From positions 3,100,001 to 3,164,000 of the forward strand of contig NZ_FXUY01000001.1 of NCBI RefSeq assembly GCF_900182985.1: a DNA stretch of 64,000 nucleotides. The letters run 5' to 3'. Shown piece by piece: positions 49,255 through 57,569 of this stretch. Both the position numbers and the translations under genes were made by a program. This stretch comes from Pseudomonas helmanticensis. GTDB lineage: Bacteria; Pseudomonadota; Gammaproteobacteria; Pseudomonadales; Pseudomonadaceae. The notes beneath the pieces were generated by a model. The model ran no database searches. It was not told the origin of the DNA and saw only the letters and a program-made list of their open reading frames with translations. The first letter of the stretch is position 1, and every line of letters starts with the position of its first letter.

Positions 49255-50259
49255 ATGCCGATCCGTCATTGCATCGTCCACCTGATCGACAAAAAACCCG
49301 ACGGCACGCCCGCTGTTCTGCACGCCCGTGACACGGAACTGGCTGAGTCCGCAGCCATCGAGAACATGCTCGCCGATCTCAACGAGAGCTATAACGCCAA
49401 ACAGGGCAAGGCCTGGGGTCTGTTTCATCCGGAATCCGGTGCGTTCCCGTTCAGCGGCTGGCTGAAGGAATACATGGAGGGCGGCAAGGACTTCACCGCG
49501 TTCAGCAAAGTCGCGGTCGAGCACCTGCAAAAGCTGATGGAGGAGTCGAACCTGTCGGTCGGCGGCCACGTGCTGTTCGCCCACTATCAGCAAGGCATGA
49601 CCGATTACCTCGCTATCGCCCTGCTGCACCACAGCGAAGGCGTGGCGGTGACCGACGAGCTCGACGTGACCCCGTCGCGTCACCTCGACCTTGGCCAATT
49701 GCACCTGGCGGCGCGGATCAACGCCTCCGAGTGGCAGAACAACAAGCAGTCCAAGCAGTACATCTCGTTCATCAAGGGCAAGAACGGCAAAAAGGTTTCG
49801 GAGTACTTCCGCGACTTCATCGGCTGCCAGGAAGGCGTCGACGGCCCGGGCGAGACGCGCACACTGCTCAAGGCGTTCAGTGATTTCGTCGAGAGCGAAG
49901 ACCTGCCGGAAGAGTCCGCGCGCGAGAAGACCAAGACCCTGGTCGATTACGCCAGCAGCCAGGCCAAACTCGGCGAACCGATGGGCCTGGAAGAACTCTC
50001 CGAGCTGATCGACGAAGAGCGCCCGAAAGCCTTCTACGACCACATCCGCAACAAGGACTACGGCCTGTCGCCAGAGATTCCGGCGGACAAACGCACCCTG
50101 AACCAATTCCGCCGTTTCACCGGCCGCGCCGAAGGCCTGTCGATCAGCTTTGAAGCGCACCTGCTGGGCTCGAAGATCGAGTACGACGAAGAGGCTGGCA
50201 CGTTGGTGATCAAAGGCCTGCCGACATCGCTGACCGATCAGCTGAAGCGGCGCAACTGA
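49255..50259 (+). CDS. ndpA: Nucleoid-associated protein NdpA (YejK)
   Basis: Abundant protein found in nucleoid preparations; molecular role still vague. 334 residues with the NA37/YejK family pattern ([66 protein letters not shown] end). Stop and the next gene's ATG share one base (TGATG), so translation is coupled. Confidence 0.94.
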   Translation: MPIRHCIVHLIDKKPDGTPAVLHARDTELAESAAIENMLADLNESYNAKQGKAWGLFHPESGAFPFSGWLKEYMEGGKDFTAFSKVAVEHLQKLMEESNLSVGGHVLFAHYQQGMTDYLAIALLHHSEGVAVTDELDVTPSRHLDLGQLHLAARINASEWQNNKQSKQYISFIKGKNGKKVSEYFRDFIGCQEGVDGPGETRTLLKAFSDFVESEDLPEESAREKTKTLVDYASSQAKLGEPMGLEELSELIDEERPKAFYDHIRNKDYGLSPEIPADKRTLNQFRRFTGRAEGLSISFEAHLLGSKIEYDEEAGTLVIKGLPTSLTDQLKRRN

Positions 50260-50609
50260 TGCTCGGCAATGTGCTGAAAAAGGTTGCTCTGGTTCTGCTG
50301 GTGGTCGTGGTCTATCAGAACTGGGGCAAGATCGAGCGGGTGTTCAATCCGTCGCAGATGGTTGCCGAGCAGACGCGCGCGCAGGCCAACGTCGTGCTCT
50401 ACGCCACCGACTGGTGCGGCTACTGCAAGCAGACCAAGCGCTTTCTCGACAGCAAGGGGATTCCATTCAAGGAATTCGATATCGAGAAGGATGCCCAAGC
50501 GCGCAAGGCGTATGAGGCATTGGGGGGACGCGGGATTCCGTTGATCGACGTCAACGGCACGTTGATTCGCGGATTTGACCCGGACGAGATTCTCGCCGCC
50601 CTGAAATAA
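50259..50609 (+). CDS. Membrane-anchored glutaredoxin-like protein
   Basis: 116 residues. An N-terminal hydrophobic helix (about 6-20, VALVLLVVVVYQNW) is followed by a glutaredoxin/thioredoxin fold: WCGYC active site (dithiol CxxC) around residue 52-56, the cis-Pro in RGIPLIDV, and a glutathione-site GFDPDE. The anchor means the domain is held at the membrane; which side it faces is not clear. Coupled to ndpA. Confidence 0.85.
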   Translation: MLGNVLKKVALVLLVVVVYQNWGKIERVFNPSQMVAEQTRAQANVVLYATDWCGYCKQTKRFLDSKGIPFKEFDIEKDAQARKAYEALGGRGIPLIDVNGTLIRGFDPDEILAALK

Positions 50610-50615
50610 CAGCAA

Positions 50616-50688
50616 GATCAAAAGATCGCAGCCTGCGGCAGCTCCTACATGAGACATGTGTAGGAGCTGCCGCAGGCTGCGATCTTTT
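50616..50688. repeat. REP doublet (class 1)
   Basis: Both arms carry GCCGCAGG/CCTGCGGC; loop CATGAGACATG. Between convergent glutaredoxin and GST genes. Confidence 0.9.
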
Positions 50689-50692
50689 GCTT

Positions 50693-51628
50693 TTAGCGAG
50701 CCTCGATGCGGAAACCGAAGCGTGGGAAGTGCACATGCACCACGCCGCCACGCTCGTCCTCGCGACGAACGATCAACTCTTCACTACCGGCAAACAGCAA
50801 CTCACCGACCACCGGATCAACCCCGTAATCCGTCGCGGCGATTGCCACTTGCTGACCTGCCTTGAAGCCGTTCGGGTCTATGAACTGCTCATCCGGCAAT
50901 GCCGAAGGTGTCGCGTTACGCGCCACTTCCAGCGCCTCTTCCGAAGTCATCGCACTCGCCGCGCCATGACCGAAACCCAGTACTCGACTCAACCACGCCG
51001 AAACCGCCGGATACTCGTCCACCAGCGGCGCAGTCACGTGCGTGGCCTTGAGGAACCACATTGGATGCGCCAGCGCGAAGTCGGCAATCGACGGCTCACC
51101 GAACAGGAAGTCACCCTGCTCGCGCTGCAATTGCTGCTCCAGACGCGCCATGATCGTCGGCCATTGGTGCTTGGCCTGTTCGGCGGACAAACGCGTGGCG
51201 CTGCCACCCGAGAACAGCCCGGCACGGTCGGCGATAAATGCCTTGATCGCTTCCGGCGGCAGCTTGGCGAAACGCACGGCGACCGACTCCGGCTGGAACA
51301 CCAGGCTCACCGCATGCTGGAACACCACCGAGTCAGCCCAAGTGGCAAAACTGGCGGTGGTGAATTCCTGGCCTTCGGGGAAGAACGCCGGCAGCGCTTT
51401 TTCTTGTTCCAGACGACGCGCGATCAAAGAAGTGTCGCAATAGATATCAGCGCCGATCTGCAGCACCGGCGTTTTGCGGTAGCCACCGGTCAGCGCAGTC
51501 AGATCCGGTTTGGGCATCACTGGCGAAATGTGCACCGAGCGCCAGGACAAGCCTTTGAAACCCAGCAGCAGGCGGGCCTTCTCGGCAAATGGGGAGGTCG
51601 GGTAATGATGCAGAATCAACTCGGACAT
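50693..51628 (-). CDS. Glutathione S-transferase family protein with C-terminal extension
   Basis: 311 residues, about 90 more than a usual GST. N-terminal thioredoxin-like domain (LILHHYPTSPFAEKARLLLGFKGLSW; YRKTPVLQIGADIYCDTSLIARRLE with the PVL/DTS glutathione motif), all-helical C domain to about 220, then an extra beta-rich segment (about 235-311: KAGQQVAIAATDYGVDPVVGELLF ... GGVVHVHFPRFGF). Substrate unknown. Single gene. Confidence 0.82.
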   Translation of the reverse strand: MSELILHHYPTSPFAEKARLLLGFKGLSWRSVHISPVMPKPDLTALTGGYRKTPVLQIGADIYCDTSLIARRLEQEKALPAFFPEGQEFTTASFATWADSVVFQHAVSLVFQPESVAVRFAKLPPEAIKAFIADRAGLFSGGSATRLSAEQAKHQWPTIMARLEQQLQREQGDFLFGEPSIADFALAHPMWFLKATHVTAPLVDEYPAVSAWLSRVLGFGHGAASAMTSEEALEVARNATPSALPDEQFIDPNGFKAGQQVAIAATDYGVDPVVGELLFAGSEELIVRREDERGGVVHVHFPRFGFRIEAR

Positions 51629-51712
51629 GCTCGGCTCCGCCGCTCAGTTAGTGTGCCGGCAGCTTAGCGTGCATTTGCTTAGCAGCCTACAGATCTGCCT
51701 GATGGGAACCCA

Positions 51713-52015
51713 TCAGTCAGATTGATAAGACGCAACCAGGCATTCCTTGGCGCTCTTGCGCAGTTTTTTGATCAGCCGTTCCTGTCGCAAGGCATCGCTC
51801 TTGTCGCGGCACAGCTCGGTATAGACCAGCGCCATGGCCGGGCTGGAGAGGAAGAACCGCGCGCCTTTACCGCTCTGGTGCTTGGCAAAACGGCGCACCG
51901 GATCGTCACTGATCCCGCAATACAAAGAGCCATTGGCCGCACGAACGAGGTAGACGAACCAGGATTTGCTCGCCGGCTCGGCAACATCGACGGATTTTTC
52001 GCTCAGGCTGGTCAC
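51713..52015 (-). CDS. GIY-YIG nuclease family protein
   Basis: 100 residues, one GIY-YIG domain in variant form: [28 protein letters not shown], the conserved Arg in VRRF, Glu in ALVYTELC, ending in a Lys-rich helix. UPF0213 (YhbQ-type) subgroup; its activity in vivo is unknown. The gene stands alone between the GST and the NTF2-like gene. Confidence 0.88.
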   Translation of the reverse strand: MTSLSEKSVDVAEPASKSWFVYLVRAANGSLYCGISDDPVRRFAKHQSGKGARFFLSSPAMALVYTELCRDKSDALRQERLIKKLRKSAKECLVASYQSD

Positions 52016-52054
52016 TTCGGAATCAGGACGTGTAGGAAACAGGCCGCGATCTTA

Positions 52055-52525
52055 TCAGCGACTGGCCTGAAATGCCTTCAGTCCCTTCAATGCCTGCGCC
52101 CGCACGGCATTGCGCACCAGCGGCGTCCAACCGAGCAACAGGCCTTTGAAACCCAGGGCCTGACGCGACCAGCGCCATAGATCGAAGTGGTCGTGGTGCT
52201 CGCAGATCTTGCCGTCGCGGAAGACGAAACGGGCCTGGATATCGTTGACCACGACATTGCCAGTCTGGCTGAACAGATAGGTCGCAACCCAATGCGCACC
52301 GCCGCTGCGCTCATCGGCGCGAACGTTGTCGAAGGTCAGCGAGAAGTCTTTGGCCCGGGTGGTGAGCATGCGCCACATGTCGCCGGCATCGCGCCCGCGC
52401 AGTTCGCCGAAGGCCGGATCGCTGAACACCACGTCCTCGGTGTAGCAGGCAGCCATCGCCTCGGCATCCAGACGCTTGAAGGCTTCGTAGAAGCGGGTGA
52501 TCAACGCGGTGTGGGCTTCACTCAT
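52055..52525 (-). CDS. Nuclear transport factor 2 (SnoaL)-like protein
   Basis: 156 residues with a cone-shaped SnoaL/NTF2 fold pattern: LITRFYEAFKRLDAEAMAACYTEDVVFSDPAFGELRG, then FVFRDGKICEHHDHFDLWRW. Ligand or reaction cannot be given. ATG preceded by GGAGATAGCCC. Confidence 0.82.
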   Translation of the reverse strand: MSEAHTALITRFYEAFKRLDAEAMAACYTEDVVFSDPAFGELRGRDAGDMWRMLTTRAKDFSLTFDNVRADERSGGAHWVATYLFSQTGNVVVNDIQARFVFRDGKICEHHDHFDLWRWSRQALGFKGLLLGWTPLVRNAVRAQALKGLKAFQASR

Positions 52526-52626
52526 GGGCTATCTCCAAAAGAGGTACAGATTGCCAGCACGATAATCTGCAAACCGCAGAAACACTATCGGCATTCGCCC
52601 ACCGAATACCAACAACACAAAAAACC

Positions 52627-52711
52627 CTGGAGCTGCGGAACGCTGCGATCTTTTGATGTTGATTTACCAAGGATCAAGATCAAAAGGTCGCAGCGTGCCG
52701 CAGCTCCTGCA
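52627..52711. repeat. REP doublet (class 1, imperfect)
   Basis: Arms CTGGAGCTGCGGAACGCTGC and the complement of GCAGGAGCTGCGGCACGCTG; close to the GCACGC variant at 48267 but with mismatches. Upstream of the CynX-type stop. Confidence 0.82.
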
Positions 52712-52715
52712 AGGA

Positions 52716-54020
52716 TCAGATTTTTTCGCTTTGCACTTGCACGTACAGTGCACGACCGGCGCCGAGGCCGGCGATGATCGCACCTGTGCCGATGACGCCA
52801 AAGATCCAGCCCACCGCATTCCAGCCGCCGGTCCAGTCATGCACCACGCCGACTGCGAACGGCCCCATCGACGCCAGCGTGTAGCCGAATCCCTGAGACA
52901 TGCTCGACAGGTTCGCCGCAACGTGCGAATCCCGCGAACGCAACACGATCAGGGTCAACGCCAGGCTGAACGTACCGCCCTGCCCCAGACCCAGCAGAAT
53001 CGCCCAGCCCCACAGCCCGTCGATTGGCGCATACAGGCAACCGAACAGTCCGCCGAGGGTCAGCGCCATCACCACGACGATGGCCAGACGCTGATCTTTG
53101 CCGCGAGTCGCCAGCCACGGTGCCGCGAGCGAACTGGCGAGCTGGATGATCACCGAACCGGACAGCACCAGACCCGCTTGAGTTGGCGTCAGGCCGCGAC
53201 CGATGAGGATCGACGGCAACCAGCCGAACACGATGTACGCCAGCGACGATTGCAGGCCCATGTACAAGGTCACCTGCCAGGCCAGCGGATCACGCAGCAG
53301 ACCGCGCACGCGATAGGCAACGTTATGTGCGCCATGTTTCTGCCCGACCTGCGGCAACCAGAACAGCGCCGCAATCAGCGCCGGGAGGACCCAGAAGCCC
53401 AGGCCGACTGCCCAGCTTCCGCCAAAATGCTCGCTCAATGGCACGCTTGATCCCGCGGCCATTGCCGCGCCCAGGCACAGTGCCATGGTGTAGACACCTG
53501 TCATGGTGCCGGCGTGTTTGGCGAAGTCGCGCTTGACGATGCCCGGCAGCAATACACCGACGATGCCGATACTGGCGCCGCCCAGCACGCTGCCGGCAAA
53601 CAGGCCGATTTCACCGAAGTTACTGCGCAGAATGATCCCGCCAGCCAGTGTCAGCAGAATGCCCAGTACCACGCGCTCGGCACCGAAACGCCGCGCGAGG
53701 ATTGGCGCCAGCGGGGCGAACAGCCCCAGGCAAAGCACTGGCAGCGTGGTCAGCAAACCGGCCTGAGCCGCCGACAAACCGAGGCTTTTCGAGACGTCGC
53801 TGAGCAACGGCGCCATGCTCGACAGCGCCGGACGCAGGTTCAGTGCCACCAGAATCAACCCCAGCAACAACAGCCATGGCCGGCGCACCAGCGGGTGGCT
53901 TTGCTGGACTTGCTCGTCATCGGCCTCGGCGTCGATCAGCAGTTCTTCTAGTTCTGCCGTGCGTTTCGGCGCTGTGGATATCTCGTTGCGGGACATGGAT
54001 TTCTCGGTTTCAAGGTTCAT
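52716..54020 (-). CDS. MFS transporter, CynX/NimT family
   Basis: 434 residues, 12 helices after a roughly 45-residue acidic N-terminal tail. LILVALNLRPALSSMAPLL in helix 1 and GLLTTLPVLCLGLFAPLAPILARRFGAERV in 2-3 are typical for CynX-type proteins (cyanate, 2-nitroimidazole). Substrate not assignable. ATG 54020 lies within the end of the regulator gene (11-base overlap); an internal ATG at 53996 is an alternative start. The overlap makes control by that regulator likely. Confidence 0.85.
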   Translation of the reverse strand: MNLETEKSMSRNEISTAPKRTAELEELLIDAEADDEQVQQSHPLVRRPWLLLLGLILVALNLRPALSSMAPLLSDVSKSLGLSAAQAGLLTTLPVLCLGLFAPLAPILARRFGAERVVLGILLTLAGGIILRSNFGEIGLFAGSVLGGASIGIVGVLLPGIVKRDFAKHAGTMTGVYTMALCLGAAMAAGSSVPLSEHFGGSWAVGLGFWVLPALIAALFWLPQVGQKHGAHNVAYRVRGLLRDPLAWQVTLYMGLQSSLAYIVFGWLPSILIGRGLTPTQAGLVLSGSVIIQLASSLAAPWLATRGKDQRLAIVVVMALTLGGLFGCLYAPIDGLWGWAILLGLGQGGTFSLALTLIVLRSRDSHVAANLSSMSQGFGYTLASMGPFAVGVVHDWTGGWNAVGWIFGVIGTGAIIAGLGAGRALYVQVQSEKI

Positions 54021-54669
54021 TGATCAATTGCCTCGACAAAGCTTTGGCCCGTTCCGGGTCGCGTTGTTCGACCGCTTCGAGCAACTCGATGTGCAGGTCG
54101 AACACTTCCTGTCGGCGCGGGACGATGTTCAGGGTCTGGCGCAATTGCGCACCGACGACGCTGGAAAAATAGCCATACAGCTCGCTGAGCGTCGGGTTGT
54201 GTGCGGCATCGACCAAGCGGCGATGGAACACCAGATCGCAGGCGATGAAGGTATCGAGATCGCCGTGATAGTGGCTGCCGCTGGTACCGAGCGCTTCACG
54301 CAATGCCGCGAGGTCTGCGTCGGTACGGCGTAATGCCGCTAGGCCGATCGCCTCGACTTCGAGGATATGCCGGGTTTCCCGCGCTTGATCGAGCGAGCAA
54401 CGCGACAGCGCTTTCAGCGCGTCGAGCGGATCGACCACCGCGCGCAAGTAACTGCCATCGCCCTGGCGAATTTCGATCAATCCGGAAAACGCCAGCACGC
54501 GCATGGCTTCACGCACGGTGTTGCGGCTGATGCCCAGCTCGGCGCACAGCTCGGGTTCGGTCGGCAACCGCTCGCCAACCTGCCAGGCGCCGCTGTTGAT
54601 GCGCTGGCGAAGCTGATCCAGGGCCTGATCGACCAAGGATCGCTTAATGAGTGGAGAAATGTCTGACAT
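54010..54669 (-). CDS. FadR-type GntR transcriptional regulator
   Basis: 219 residues: winged helix (DQLRQRINSGAWQVGERLPTEPELCAELGISRNTVREAMRVLAFSGLIEIRQGDGSYL) and an FCD effector domain from about 90 (ETRHILEVEAIGLAALRRTD) with the metal-type His pattern. Upstream of and overlapping the CynX-type gene, so probably its regulator. ATG 54669 is the start; the TTG seven codons upstream is less likely. A candidate operator is at 54682-54702. Confidence 0.87.
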   Translation of the reverse strand: MSDISPLIKRSLVDQALDQLRQRINSGAWQVGERLPTEPELCAELGISRNTVREAMRVLAFSGLIEIRQGDGSYLRAVVDPLDALKALSRCSLDQARETRHILEVEAIGLAALRRTDADLAALREALGTSGSHYHGDLDTFIACDLVFHRRLVDAAHNPTLSELYGYFSSVVGAQLRQTLNIVPRRQEVFDLHIELLEAVEQRDPERAKALSRQLINEP

Positions 54670-54681
54670 AGGATTCGCCCT

Positions 54682-54702
54682 TTCATCCAATCATAGGATG
54701 AA
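54682..54702. promoter_or_regulatory. Inverted repeat before the FadR-type regulator
   Basis: TTCATCC-N7-GGATGAA just ahead of the regulator start. Size and symmetry fit autoregulation by a FadR-type dimer; role inferred. Confidence 0.45.
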
Positions 54703-54782
54703 TTTTCCGACATGTTAGTCAGACCCATGTAGGACGGCAACCACCTAGGGTCAAAAGGCGACACATGGAGCGGCATTTTCGA

Positions 54783-54812
54783 TTGGTCAAAATTACCCTT
54801 TAAGGGTAATTT
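54783..54812 (+). promoter_or_regulatory. mqsRA promoter and candidate MqsA operator
   Basis: A perfect 23-bp palindrome (54790-54812; half-site AAATTACCCTT, centre T) spans the spacer and -10 of a promoter TTGGTC (54783-54788), 18 bases, TAATTT (54807-54812). MqsA in E. coli binds AACCT-N-AGGTT palindromes, which TACCCT/AGGGTA resembles. Negative autoregulation is the likely role. Confidence 0.65.
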
Positions 54813-54835
54813 CAGGGACAGGGTTTTGGTTTCTT

Positions 54836-55147
54836 ATGGAAAAGAACACGCCCCATTACGACTTGGCGGTTATCAAGGCGGAAGTCAGACGACTTGGCAG
54901 ACAAGCTTTCACCAAGAGCGCGGAAAAAACCGGTCTCGATCTCGGTTTTAGCTTCGCAGAAATGCAGGAGATCGTTTTCGAGTTGCAGAACAGGATGTTG
55001 TACAAATCGATGACCACCTATGACGATCATCGAGTCTGGCAGGACGTGTATCACATCAACTCAAAAGGCCTGGAGATTTACATCAAGGTGACATACCGCC
55101 CTGCCGGCGGCGCACCGGTAATCTCCTTCAAGGAGAAAAACCCATGA
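54836..55147 (+). CDS. mqsR: Toxin MqsR (mRNA interferase)
   Basis: RelE-fold endoribonuclease that cuts at GCU (known for E. coli MqsR). 103 residues: HYDLAVIKAEVRRLGRQAFTKSAEKTG, MTTYDDHRVWQDVYHI and EIYIKVTYRPAGGAPVISFKEK, matching the family; the Lys, Tyr and Arg positions implicated in activity appear kept. The next gene's ATG overlaps its end by four bases (ATGA). Confidence 0.92.
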   Translation: MEKNTPHYDLAVIKAEVRRLGRQAFTKSAEKTGLDLGFSFAEMQEIVFELQNRMLYKSMTTYDDHRVWQDVYHINSKGLEIYIKVTYRPAGGAPVISFKEKNP

Positions 55148-55635
55148 AAACCCGGCAATGTTTCAGCTGTGGTGCCCGTGAGGGAATGAGGCATTTCGAG
55201 GGTCGCGGTGAGACCCTGAGTGTCAAAGGCATGGAGCGCCGCGTAGATGATCTTGCTGGCTGGGAATGCCGGCAGTGCGGGGAAGTCGAGTGGGATGACG
55301 GCACCGATAGCGCTGATCGTTACACGCAAGCAGGCGATGAGCTGGTTATCGCTGCCCGGCAAATGATCGGTTCCGAAATGAAGCGCATCCGGCGCAAATT
55401 GCACCTGACGCAAAAAGAGACGGTGCAACTGCTGTCAGGTGGAGGCCACAACGCATTTTCCAGGTACGAACGAGGCGAATTGCTGCCCCCAAAGGCGTTG
55501 ATGCTTTTGATGCGGCTGCTGGATCGTTACCCGCACTTGCTTGCCGATGCGAAAGTGTTGGCCGAAGGGGCTGACTTGAGAGGTGCGTTCAATTACACCG
55601 TGCACAAGGAACACGAAACCCTCACCGTTTCCTGA
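55144..55635 (+). CDS. mqsA: Antitoxin MqsA
   Basis: Binds MqsR through its zinc N domain and DNA through a C-terminal HTH. 163 residues: Cys pairs CFSCG and CRQCG (zinc site), DELVIAARQMIGSEMK linker, HTH about 82-115 (LHLTQKETVQLLSGGGHNAFSRYERGE). It is about 30 residues longer than E. coli MqsA (131), the extra lying after the HTH (DRYPHLLADAKVLAEGADLRGAFNYTVHKEHETL). Follows mqsR, the order opposite to most TA pairs and normal for this family. Confidence 0.92.
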   Translation: MKTRQCFSCGAREGMRHFEGRGETLSVKGMERRVDDLAGWECRQCGEVEWDDGTDSADRYTQAGDELVIAARQMIGSEMKRIRRKLHLTQKETVQLLSGGGHNAFSRYERGELLPPKALMLLMRLLDRYPHLLADAKVLAEGADLRGAFNYTVHKEHETLTVS

Positions 55636-55647
55636 CCCATAAAAAAC

Positions 55648-55670
55648 AAACCCGGCACAAGGCCGGGTTT
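55648..55670. terminator. Bidirectional terminator between mqsA and aapP
   Basis: AAACCCGGC / GCCGGGTTT stem, loop ACAAG, with A-tract on the left and T on the right; serves both convergent genes. Confidence 0.88.
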
Positions 55671-55688
55671 GATTTACGCAAAAAATCA

Positions 55689-56453
55689 TCAATGCAAAAT
55701 CTGACTCAAGAACAACTTCGTCCGCTCATTCTGCGGATTATCGAAGAAGTCATTCGGCGCTGCCTGCTCAACGATTTCGCCCTTGTCCATGAAGATCACG
55801 CGGTTCGCCACGGTACGGGCGAAGCCCATTTCGTGAGTCACGCAGAGCATGGTCATGCCGTCTTCAGCCAAGCCGATCATGGTGTCCAGAACCTCTTTCA
55901 CCATCTCCGGATCGAGCGCTGAAGTCGGTTCATCGAACAGCATGATTTTCGGTTTCATGCACAGGGCGCGGGCAATCGCCACACGCTGCTGCTGACCACC
56001 GGACAGTTGCCCCGGGAATTTATGCGCCTGCTCCGGAATGCGTACGCGCTCCAGATAATGCATGGCGATTTCCTCGGCCTTGCGCTTGGGCATCTTGCGT
56101 ACCCACATCGGCGCCAGGGTGCAGTTCTGCAAAATGGTCAGGTGCGGGAACAGGTTGAAGTGCTGGAAGACCATGCCGACTTCACGGCGGATCGCTTCGA
56201 TCTGCTTGAGGTCGTTGGTCAGTTCCACGCCATCGACAACGATGCGGCCCTGCTGGTGTTCTTCCAGGCGATTGAGGCAACGAATCGTTGTCGATTTGCC
56301 GGAACCCGACGGCCCGCACAGGACGATACGCTCGCCTTGTTTGACGTTGAGGTTGATGTCTTTCAGCACGTGGAACTGGCCGTACCACTTGTTGACGCCC
56401 TGCATCTGAATAATGCCTTCAGGACCCACAGGCTTTTTGATTGCTTCACTCAT
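55689..56453 (-). CDS. aapP: General L-amino acid ABC transporter, ATP-binding protein
   Basis: 254 residues. Walker [10 protein letters not shown] at 47-55, Q-loop, signature [15 protein letters not shown], Walker [17 protein letters not shown], switch His in VTHEMGFAR. Type of the polar/general amino-acid uptake (PAAT) family. Last gene of aapJ-aapQ-aapM-aapP; 11 bases after aapM. Confidence 0.95.
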   Translation of the reverse strand: MSEAIKKPVGPEGIIQMQGVNKWYGQFHVLKDINLNVKQGERIVLCGPSGSGKSTTIRCLNRLEEHQQGRIVVDGVELTNDLKQIEAIRREVGMVFQHFNLFPHLTILQNCTLAPMWVRKMPKRKAEEIAMHYLERVRIPEQAHKFPGQLSGGQQQRVAIARALCMKPKIMLFDEPTSALDPEMVKEVLDTMIGLAEDGMTMLCVTHEMGFARTVANRVIFMDKGEIVEQAAPNDFFDNPQNERTKLFLSQILH

Positions 56454-56464
56454 TTACAGAACTC

Positions 56465-57559
56465 CTAACGCTTGTGGCCAGTGTCGAGCTTGCGTTCCAG
56501 ATGCATGGAATAGCGCGACATACCAAAACAGAAAATCCAGAACACTAGGGCGGCGAACACGTAGCCTTCGGTGGCCATGCCCAGCCATTTCGGATCGGCA
56601 GCGGCTTGCTTGACGCTGTTGAGCAGGTCAAAGAGGCCGATGATGATCACAAGGCTGGTGTCCTTGAACAGCGCAATGAAGGTGTTGACGATGCCGGGGA
56701 TCACCAGCTTCAGGGCTTGCGGCAGAATCACCAGGCCCATCGAACGCCAGTAACCGAGGCCCATCGCTGCAGCCGCTTCGTATTGACCTTTGGGGATCGC
56801 TTGCAGACCGCCGCGCACCACTTCGGCGACATAGGCCGACTGGAACAGGATCACCCCGATCAACGCCCGCAGCAGCTTGTCGAAGTTCATGCCTTCAGGC
56901 AGGAACAGCGGCAGCATCACCGAAGACATGAACAGCACAGTGATCAACGGCACGCCGCGCCAGAACTCGATGAAGGTCACGCAGACCACACGAATCGCCG
57001 GCATGTTTGAACGACGCCCCAGCGCCAGGACAATCCCCAACGGCAACGCACCGGCGATGCCGACAGTGGCGATTACCAGGGTCAGCATCAGGCCGCCCCA
57101 CTGGCTGGTCGCCACTTGGGTCAGGCCGAAACCACCGTGCAACAGGGTGAAGGCGATGATCGGGTACAGCACCAGAAAGCTCAGCCCGTAGATCGCTTTA
57201 TGCGGTACGCGCGAGATGAACAATGGCGCCGCACCGAGGACCGCCAGCCACACGGTCAGGTCGACGCGCCAGCGCAGTTCCGGCGGGTAGTAGCCGTACA
57301 TGAACTGGCCGAAACGCTGCTGAATGAACACCCAGCAGGCGCCGTCCTTGGTGCAGTCGGCGCGGGTGGTGCCGACCCAGTTGGCGTCGAGAATGGCCCA
57401 ACTGAGGATCGGTGGCACAACGAGATAAATCAGATAGAACGCAAACAGTGTCAGCAAGGTGTTGAGCCAGCTGGAGAACATGTTCGCGCGCATCCACGCC
57501 ACCACGCCGATACTGCTGTTCGGTGGGGGCATGTCGGGTTTGAAAGTATGAGTACTCAT
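56465..57559 (-). CDS. aapM: General L-amino acid ABC transporter, permease
   Basis: 364 residues with a long N-terminal region including two helices and a periplasmic loop (WVGTTRADCTKDGACWVFIQQRFGQFMYGYYPPELRWRVD, the PAAT-GltK/AapM hallmark), then the BPD_transp_1 domain with the EAA loop (FIEFWRGVPLITVLFMSSVMLPLF). Ten bases after aapQ. Confidence 0.95.
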   Translation of the reverse strand: MSTHTFKPDMPPPNSSIGVVAWMRANMFSSWLNTLLTLFAFYLIYLVVPPILSWAILDANWVGTTRADCTKDGACWVFIQQRFGQFMYGYYPPELRWRVDLTVWLAVLGAAPLFISRVPHKAIYGLSFLVLYPIIAFTLLHGGFGLTQVATSQWGGLMLTLVIATVGIAGALPLGIVLALGRRSNMPAIRVVCVTFIEFWRGVPLITVLFMSSVMLPLFLPEGMNFDKLLRALIGVILFQSAYVAEVVRGGLQAIPKGQYEAAAAMGLGYWRSMGLVILPQALKLVIPGIVNTFIALFKDTSLVIIIGLFDLLNSVKQAAADPKWLGMATEGYVFAALVFWIFCFGMSRYSMHLERKLDTGHKR

Positions 57560-57569
57560 GCGCTTTTCC

